From Pseudomonadota bacterium (GTDB taxonomy: Bacteria > Pseudomonadota > Alphaproteobacteria > Caulobacterales > Aquidulcibacteraceae), in the NCBI GenBank assembly GCA_023410295.1, contig JAEYPY010000235.1, positions 1 to 11,985 on the forward strand: 11,985 bases of DNA, given 5' to 3'. The notes under the pieces are model-generated. The model made no database searches. It had not been told where the DNA came from and saw only the letters and a program-made list of their open reading frames with translations. The position numbers and the translations under genes were made by a program. This document shows, one piece after another, positions 7,806 through 11,985 of this stretch (within the stretch, counting starts at the first letter, position 1; every line of letters starts with the position of its first letter).

Positions 7806-9464
7806 TCAAGCGCAGCGTTCGCGCGTCCCGATCGCCGGCGAGAGCACGCCGACATTCCAATTCCATTGTTCGCCTGCCGCCTTGCGGCGGCAAACAGCTT
7901 CTTCGTGCAGCTCGAACATGCCCGGCATCAGCCGTGTCGCGGGCCGCGCCTCGCCCTCGGTGAAGCGTACATACGCGCGCTCGGCGCCATAGCTCGGCCA
8001 ATTGGAAGCGCCCGCCGCTTGTGGACGCCCACTCCGCGCAAAGCTCGCCCAGTAATCGAGCATGGTGTTCGAAAGCTGCGTCTCGCGGGTGCTTTCCGGA
8101 ATACGCGGCCAAAATTGCGGCGTGCGGTCGAGCGAGCCGAAAATGTACGGCAGCTCCGCGCCATGGAAGGCATGGAGGTCTACATCGTCGGCGGCCGGAT
8201 ACCCGTGGTCGAAGAGATAGAGATAGGATGGCGCGCCACGACGATGCTGCTCCATCGCCAGGCGCTCCGCTGTCCAGCCATAAAGGGCATCGCGCGTTGT
8301 CGCGAGCATGCTCTCGCGTACATCGCTGCTCGGATAGAGGCGAAGGAATTCCCCAGCGAGATCGCCGTAGCGTTCGCGGATGGCGCGTTCGTACGCGCTT
8401 GAGGACGCCGGCGCTGGCGGCAACAAGAACGTGAGCGAACGGATCTCGCCTTCGTTGAAGCCAGCGAGGATCGGCACAGGCGCCTGCTCGCCGCGCGAAA
8501 ACACGTCCACCAGCTGGCCGGTGAGCACATGGCCATCAACGGTGCCGAACGGCGCATAACCCGCCGCCGCCGCGCGATCGACCAGCTCACGCGCGCTCAT
8601 CGCCCGCAAATCGGCGATACCATCCGCGCCGAGCGTTTGCGCAACATAGACGCCGACCTGCTCGGCCGAAGCGCTGGCGTGCCGCGGACTGCGCAGCTCC
8701 GGCGTCGAAATCATGTAAGCGCTCTGCGCCACCGCCTTGTCGAAGAGCCCGCGCGCCAGAGGCGAAGCCATCAAGTACATGACGCTCAGCGCGCCGGCGG
8801 ATTCCCCGGCAATGGTCACGTTCGAGGCGTCGCCGCCGAACGCCTCGATGTTGCGCTCAATCCAGCGCAGCGCCTCGATCTGATCGAGCAAGCCGTAATT
8901 GCCGGAAACGCCGTGCTCCGATTCCGCGCTGAGTTCGGCATGCGCAAGATAGCCCAACACGCCGAGCCGATAATTGATCGAGACTACTACGATCCCACGC
9001 CGCGCCAACGCTGCGCCGTCATAAATCGGTTCGCTGCTTGAGCCCGCCGAAAGCGCGCCGCCGTGAATCCAGACGAACACCGGCGCGTTGCGCGCATCTT
9101 CCGGCGTCCAGATGTTGAGCGTCAGGCAATCCTCGCTCATGGCGCCCAAGTCCTGCGCGTAAATCCCGAGCGGGCGATAGCCGAGCTGCATGCAGGTGGG
9201 CCCAAAGCGCGTTGCTTCGCGCACGCCTTGCCACGCCGGCGCCGGAACCGGCGGGCGCCAGCGCAAATTGCCGATGGGCGGCGCGGCATACGGAATGCCC
9301 TTGAACACGCGCACATCGCCGTCGTTGTAACCGCGCACCGCCCCGGCGGGCGCACTGACTACGGGAGCTGCCGAGCTTGAAGTCATGCTTCCACCATGTG
9401 CACACGCAGCGGCAAGAAGGCTGAGAGCGGCGGCGGCCAGCGCGTGAGCGAACAGCTTTTGCAT
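7806..9464 (-). CDS. Type-B carboxylesterase, probable exported lipoprotein
   Basis: Predicted alpha/beta hydrolase that splits a carboxylic ester into acid and alcohol, outside the cytoplasm. From the ATG at 9464 it has 552 residues. A hydrophobic signal ends in LAAACAHGG; Cys21 fits a lipobox with Ala at -3, so a lipoprotein is likely, though ordinary signal cleavage is possible. Family features follow: GIPYAAPP, EDCLTLNIW with Cys113 (probably paired with Cys91), oxyanion loop HGG (134-136), nucleophile elbow GESAG (Ser222), acid in FNEGE (Glu338 by position in the family) and HGAELPYIFG with His434. The triad appears complete. GAAGGAG lies 7 nt before this ATG; a GTG at 9467 is also possible. 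The start overlaps the MFS stop as TGATG, so the two are coupled. Its stop abuts the TetR stop with no gap. Confidence 0.93.
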   Translation of the reverse strand: MQKLFAHALAAAALSLLAAACAHGGSMTSSSAAPVVSAPAGAVRGYNDGDVRVFKGIPYAAPPIGNLRWRPPVPAPAWQGVREATRFGPTCMQLGYRPLGIYAQDLGAMSEDCLTLNIWTPEDARNAPVFVWIHGGALSAGSSSEPIYDGAALARRGIVVVSINYRLGVLGYLAHAELSAESEHGVSGNYGLLDQIEALRWIERNIEAFGGDASNVTIAGESAGALSVMYLMASPLARGLFDKAVAQSAYMISTPELRSPRHASASAEQVGVYVAQTLGADGIADLRAMSARELVDRAAAAGYAPFGTVDGHVLTGQLVDVFSRGEQAPVPILAGFNEGEIRSLTFLLPPAPASSSAYERAIRERYGDLAGEFLRLYPSSDVRESMLATTRDALYGWTAERLAMEQHRRGAPSYLYLFDHGYPAADDVDLHAFHGAELPYIFGSLDRTPQFWPRIPESTRETQLSNTMLDYWASFARSGRPQAAGASNWPSYGAERAYVRFTEGEARPATRLMPGMFELHEEAVCRRKAAGEQWNWNVGVLSPAIGTRERCA

Positions 9465-10789
9465 CACGCCGCTCCTTCGCCATTTTGACGGCTCAACACC
9501 TTCGCCAGCCAGAGAAACAGTCCGATCGCGATCACATAGAATGGGAGCAACGCGTAGAACGCGATCTGCAGCGAATTCGTGGGATTGCTCTCACGGAAGA
9601 AATCGCTGACAGCGCCGACGAACGTCGGGCCAACGCCCATGCCGATGAGGTTCATCACCAGCAAGAGCAGCGCGCCGGAAAGCACACGCTGTTGAGGCGC
9701 TACGGTTTGCTGCACCAACGTCACCGACGAGGAGAGATAGAAATAGTTGAGGAAGGTCGGCCCGATCAGCAGCAGCGTGGCCAGCTCCCAGCTCGGCGCC
9801 CAGACGAAACCCATATAGAGCGGAATGGCCAGCGTCAGTGAGAGCGCCGGCACTAGCGCATAGGCCTGCTTCCAACGGCGCGTGAATTTGTCGATCACCC
9901 AGCCTGAGGCGAAGATGCCCCCGCCCATGCCGACCAGCACCACCAGCGCGTAATAAACCGCCACTTCTTCCAGCGTCATGCCCTTCTCGCGCATGAGCAA
10001 AAGCGTGGTGAAATTGCCGGCGCCATAGGTGACGATCTGTGTGATGCCGCTCGCGAACGCCGCCAGCGCCAACGCCGGTGTCGAGAAGAACATCGCCACC
10101 GTGCGGTTGAAGCTGAAATCCTGCGCCGGCATTGCCGCCGCCCGCGCGGGCGCTCGATCGAGCCCGCCGCGGCGCGGTTCACGCACAAAAAGAAAGACGG
10201 CTATGGCAGCAAAAATGCCGATCGCGCCCAGCACCACGAACGCATGCCGCCAGCTATATGCGGCCGCGATCGAAGCGCCGAAAGCGATGCCGAGCGCCGC
10301 GCCTATCGGCGGGCCGAGATTGAAGATGCCGAGCGCAAAGCCGCGGCGCTCGGGCGGAAAATAGTCCGAGATGATCGCGTAAGACGGCGGCACGCCCCCG
10401 GCTTCGCCGATCCCTACTGTCATGCGCGCGATCACGAGTTGAGTGTAGTTCGCCGCCACGCCGCAGCCGACCGTCGCCGCGCTCCAAAGTCCGCAGGCAA
10501 ACGCCAGGACGCGCACACGATTTGTCTTGTCGGCGAACCAGCCGACGGGGATCGAGATGAGGCAATAGAAGAGCGCAAAATAAAGTCCGCCGATCAGACC
10601 TAGTTGGCCGTCGGTGACGTTGAGACTGTCTTGAATGGGCTTCGCCAAAATCGAGAGCAGCTGTCGGTCGAGGAAGTTGAGCACGTAGACGAAGCACAAC
10701 ATCGAAAGCGCGAACCAAGCGCGCCCGCCGACTGGCGCGATTTCATTCGCACTGGCGGGCTGCGAGGCCGCGGGCTGATCGATCGCCAT
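9464..10789 (-). CDS. MFS transporter, spinster-like
   Basis: Predicted inner membrane carrier of the major facilitator superfamily, 441 residues with about 12 hydrophobic segments. Motifs match bacterial spinster-type members: YVLNFLDRQLLSILAKPI (35-52), GWFADKTNRVRV between helices 2 and 3 (83-94), VGIGEAGGVPPS (125-136) and SDYFPPERRG (141-150), then a cytoplasmic loop (about 204-228) before the second half. The ATG at 10789 starts a short polar tail before helix 1. The frame stays open to 10936, but that extension would begin inside the inverted repeat at 10928-10955, so I reject it. No clear ribosome site precedes the ATG; a short upstream frame ends 5 nt before it and may couple translation. 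Beside the esterase, it probably moves the substrate or a hydrolysis product; direction of transport is not visible. Confidence 0.93.
   Translation of the reverse strand: MAIDQPAASQPASANEIAPVGGRAWFALSMLCFVYVLNFLDRQLLSILAKPIQDSLNVTDGQLGLIGGLYFALFYCLISIPVGWFADKTNRVRVLAFACGLWSAATVGCGVAANYTQLVIARMTVGIGEAGGVPPSYAIISDYFPPERRGFALGIFNLGPPIGAALGIAFGASIAAAYSWRHAFVVLGAIGIFAAIAVFLFVREPRRGGLDRAPARAAAMPAQDFSFNRTVAMFFSTPALALAAFASGITQIVTYGAGNFTTLLLMREKGMTLEEVAVYYALVVLVGMGGGIFASGWVIDKFTRRWKQAYALVPALSLTLAIPLYMGFVWAPSWELATLLLIGPTFLNYFYLSSSVTLVQQTVAPQQRVLSGALLLLVMNLIGMGVGPTFVGAVSDFFRESNPTNSLQIAFYALLPFYVIAIGLFLWLAKVLSRQNGEGAA
9472..9478 (-). promoter_or_regulatory. Ribosome binding site choosing the esterase ATG at 9464
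   Basis: GAAGGAG on the minus strand stands 7 nt before ATG at 9464 and 4 nt before the alternative GTG at 9467. The 7-nt gap matches that of the TetR gene, so ATG is preferred. Confidence 0.6.
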
Positions 10790-10794
10790 GCGCG

Positions 10795-10863
10795 TCAGAG
10801 CCGACAACGGAAGAGATAGGCGCGCAAACGCGCATGCGCGGCAAACCGCGTGAAGTCGATCAC
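10795..10863 (-). CDS. Candidate 22-residue leader peptide upstream of the MFS gene
   Basis: A GTG at 10863 follows a strong AGGGAGGGG ribosome site (10867-10875 on the minus strand) and opens a frame of 22 codons, beginning MIDFTRFAAH and ending FRCRL, with TGA 5 nt before the MFS ATG. The peptide is basic and has no recognised family. The MFS gene lacks its own clear ribosome site, so ribosomes finishing this frame could restart on it. It is short enough to be chance; the good ribosome site and the close stop are the only support. Confidence 0.4.
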   Translation of the reverse strand: MIDFTRFAAHARLRAYLFRCRL

Positions 10864-10927
10864 GGACCCCTCCCTGTTGTTGTCGTGTCGGTCCGCTCTC
10901 ACCATGCCGCTGGCCCGAACCGCCGTC

Positions 10928-10955
10928 AATACTCACTCACGTGCGAATGAATATT
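10928..10955. promoter_or_regulatory. 28-bp inverted repeat, probable TetR-type operator (transporter arm)
   Basis: Arms AATACTCACTC and GAATGAATATT flank ACGTGC; 9 of 11 arm positions are complementary. Read along the minus strand, it starts with GATAAT overlapping its edge (a possible -10) and ends in ATTGAC, exactly as in the receptor control region. Over 33 positions read in each gene's direction (3169-3201 against 10957-10925), 27 are identical. It lies 64 nt before the leader GTG and 138 nt before the MFS ATG. Confidence 0.7.
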
Positions 10956-10987
10956 ATCGACGAACGTCGGTGTGAAAGCCGCCCAGG

Positions 10988-11764
10988 CTAGCCAAGTTCG
11001 CGTGCGGTTTTGGGCGGGACTAAAAGGTTCAGGGTCTTGAAGAAGAAGACGCCGGCGAGGCGCATGAGGCCCCAATGCTGGCGGATGATGCCGAACGGAG
11101 AAAGCACGCGGACCAAGTCTTGGAACATGCGCCATTCTTGCTTTGCGCCCGCGCGCTTGGAGCCGACCTTCTCGCCCTTCGGCGTATGGAAGACTTCGCG
11201 CCAATCGACCACCGCGACACGCAGCTTTTGCTTGATGATGAGTTCGTTGATGAACACTTCGCCGCCCCAACGCGGCAGACGCGACATTTCCTCAAGCACG
11301 CCATTGAACAAGCTGCGCGGCAGCACGCGTTCGCCGGAAATGAAATCGATGCCGAGAGCGCGATAAAGCGCCAGCGTATCGCCGCGCATGGAAATGCTGG
11401 TGTCGGCTTCGCCGCTCAACACGGGGCGGGCCAAACGATCGATCGCGCTTTTGCTTATGCCGACAAGATCGGCGTCGAGCAGCATCAGATAATCGCCCTT
11501 GGCCATGGCGAGGCCGCAGACCAAAGCTTGCGTCTTGCCGCCGTTGGGATGGATCGAAACTACGGTCACGCCATCGAAGGCGCGGGCGCGGGCTTCGGTC
11601 TGATCGCTGGAGCCGTCATTGATGACGATGATCTCGCCGATCAGCGGATGGCCGACCACAGCTTTCAAGACGCGGCCGATGCGCTCTTCTTCGTTATAGG
11701 CGCAAATGATGCAGCTGATGGTCGGCGCAGCCTGATGCGCATTTGTCTCGGCGCTGGTCCCCAC
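10988..11764 (-). CDS. Family 2 glycosyltransferase (fourth transferase)
   Basis: Predicted GT-A fold sugar transferase, 258 residues from the GTG at 11764. It shows ISCIICAYNEEERIG (16-30), IIVINDGSSDQT (45-56), NGGKTQALVCGLAMAKGD (74-91), the LLDADLVG metal motif (DAD 97-99) and FISGERVLPR (141-150), a motif seen in dolichyl-phosphate-mannose or glucosyl-phosphoglycerate synthase-like GT2 proteins. A hydrophobic, amphipathic C terminus (from about residue 225) may dock on the membrane. The frame is open to 11938, but the first 58 codons give an unconserved peptide that overlaps the divergent gene. GAGGGAG lies 7 nt before the GTG, which sits just ahead of the conserved fold. It is transcribed toward the MFS promoter region and ends 32 nt from the repeat at 10928-10955. 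It differs from the GT2 pair at the left end; the substrate is unknown. Confidence 0.85.
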   Translation of the reverse strand: MGTSAETNAHQAAPTISCIICAYNEEERIGRVLKAVVGHPLIGEIIVINDGSSDQTEARARAFDGVTVVSIHPNGGKTQALVCGLAMAKGDYLMLLDADLVGISKSAIDRLARPVLSGEADTSISMRGDTLALYRALGIDFISGERVLPRSLFNGVLEEMSRLPRWGGEVFINELIIKQKLRVAVVDWREVFHTPKGEKVGSKRAGAKQEWRMFQDLVRVLSPFGIIRQHWGLMRLAGVFFFKTLNLLVPPKTARELG

Positions 11765-11833
11765 CGTCCGGCTCCCTCGTCCCCCAATGGCGCGAACCTT
11801 AGCCCTCCGGTAAGACGCCTCCAAGAGCCAAGC

Positions 11834-11874
11834 TTGGGCCGAACGCCGCGACCGACAGCCTGAATTCGGCCCAA
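11834..11874. repeat. 10-bp perfect inverted repeat in divergent gap
   Basis: TTGGGCCGAA (11834-11843) and TTCGGCCCAA (11865-11874) are exact inverted copies separated by 21 nt. They lie between the divergent GT2 and oxidoreductase starts, ending 31 nt before the TTG at 11906. They could be a protein binding site or an RNA stem-loop in the oxidoreductase leader. No clear -35/-10 pair was found in the 141-bp gap. Confidence 0.5.
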
Positions 11875-11905
11875 ATCCACGAGACGGCATTTTTGGAGAC
11901 CAGAC

Positions 11906-11985
11906 TTGCCCGACGTCATCATCATCGGCGCCGGTCACAATGGACTGCCCTGTGCGGCCTATCTGGCGTCGGCGGGGCTCAAGGT
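11906..11985 (+). CDS. FAD-dependent oxidoreductase, phytoene desaturase-like (5' end only)
   Basis: Only the first 26 codons are inside the window. They read PDVIIIGAGHNGLPCAAYLA after the start, which is the dinucleotide-binding fold (GxGxxG as GAGHNG) with the NGL-x-x-AAYLA-x-AG pattern typical of the phytoene desaturase/retinol saturase/PYROXD2-like group of flavin oxidoreductases. The start is TTG, supported by GGAG at 11895-11898 with a 7-nt gap; no nearby ATG fits the frame. It is divergent from the GT2 gene. Its substrate cannot be judged from this fragment. Confidence 0.8.
   Translation, partial: MPDVIIIGAGHNGLPCAAYLASAGLK

Noticed and set aside
10790..10936. N-terminal extension of the MFS protein from a GTG at 10936.
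   Set aside because: It would start inside the inverted repeat and add a Gln/Arg/Gly-rich stretch not seen in MFS carriers.
11075..11863. Plus-strand frame opposite the fourth glycosyltransferase.
   Set aside because: The minus strand shows clear GT2 motifs; the plus-strand peptide has no recognisable domain.
11765..11938. 58-codon N-terminal extension of the fourth glycosyltransferase.
   Set aside because: It overlaps the divergent oxidoreductase start and the inverted repeat, is not GT2-like, and a GTG with a good ribosome site stands right before the conserved fold.

Overview
The window is GC-rich bacterial DNA with tightly packed, overlapping genes, several GTG/TTG starts, and a TonB-dependent receptor next to acyl-CoA and esterase genes. 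This fits an alphaproteobacterium, most likely of the Caulobacterales/Hyphomonadaceae or sphingomonad type. The placement is inferred from gene content and style, not from a marker gene. No rRNA, tRNA, CRISPR array, insertion sequence or phage gene was seen.

Layout. (1) 42-3008, + strand: three overlapping glycosyltransferase genes (GT2, GT4, GT2), probably part of a surface-glycan cluster that continues to the left. (2) 3009-3275: a gene-free gap holding a pyrimidine-rich tract and a 28-bp inverted repeat in a promoter-like setting; a leftward (minus-strand) terminator lies just inside the end of the third glycosyltransferase gene. (3) 3276-7805, + strand: TonB-dependent receptor, AlkK-like acyl-CoA ligase, and a TetR-type regulator. 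(4) 7806-10789, - strand: a spinster-type MFS transporter followed by a carboxylesterase with a probable lipoprotein signal, meeting the + strand operon end to end with no gap. (5) 10790-10987: leader and control region with a possible 22-residue leader peptide and a second copy of the 28-bp inverted repeat. (6) 10988-11764, - strand: a fourth glycosyltransferase (GT2). (7) 11906 to the end, + strand: the first 26 codons of a FAD-dependent oxidoreductase related to phytoene desaturases.

How it works together. Regions 3-5 look like one two-armed regulon. The receptor would bring a hydrophobic or ester substrate across the outer membrane, the exported esterase would split it, the MFS carrier would move the product across the inner membrane, and the ligase would make the acyl-CoA for breakdown. 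The control regions of both arms share a nearly identical element (27 of 33 positions when read in the direction of each operon). The only regulator in the module is the TetR protein, so the simplest reading is that it binds both. I could not identify the substrate from sequence. The shared, mirrored operator is the most distinctive observation in the window.
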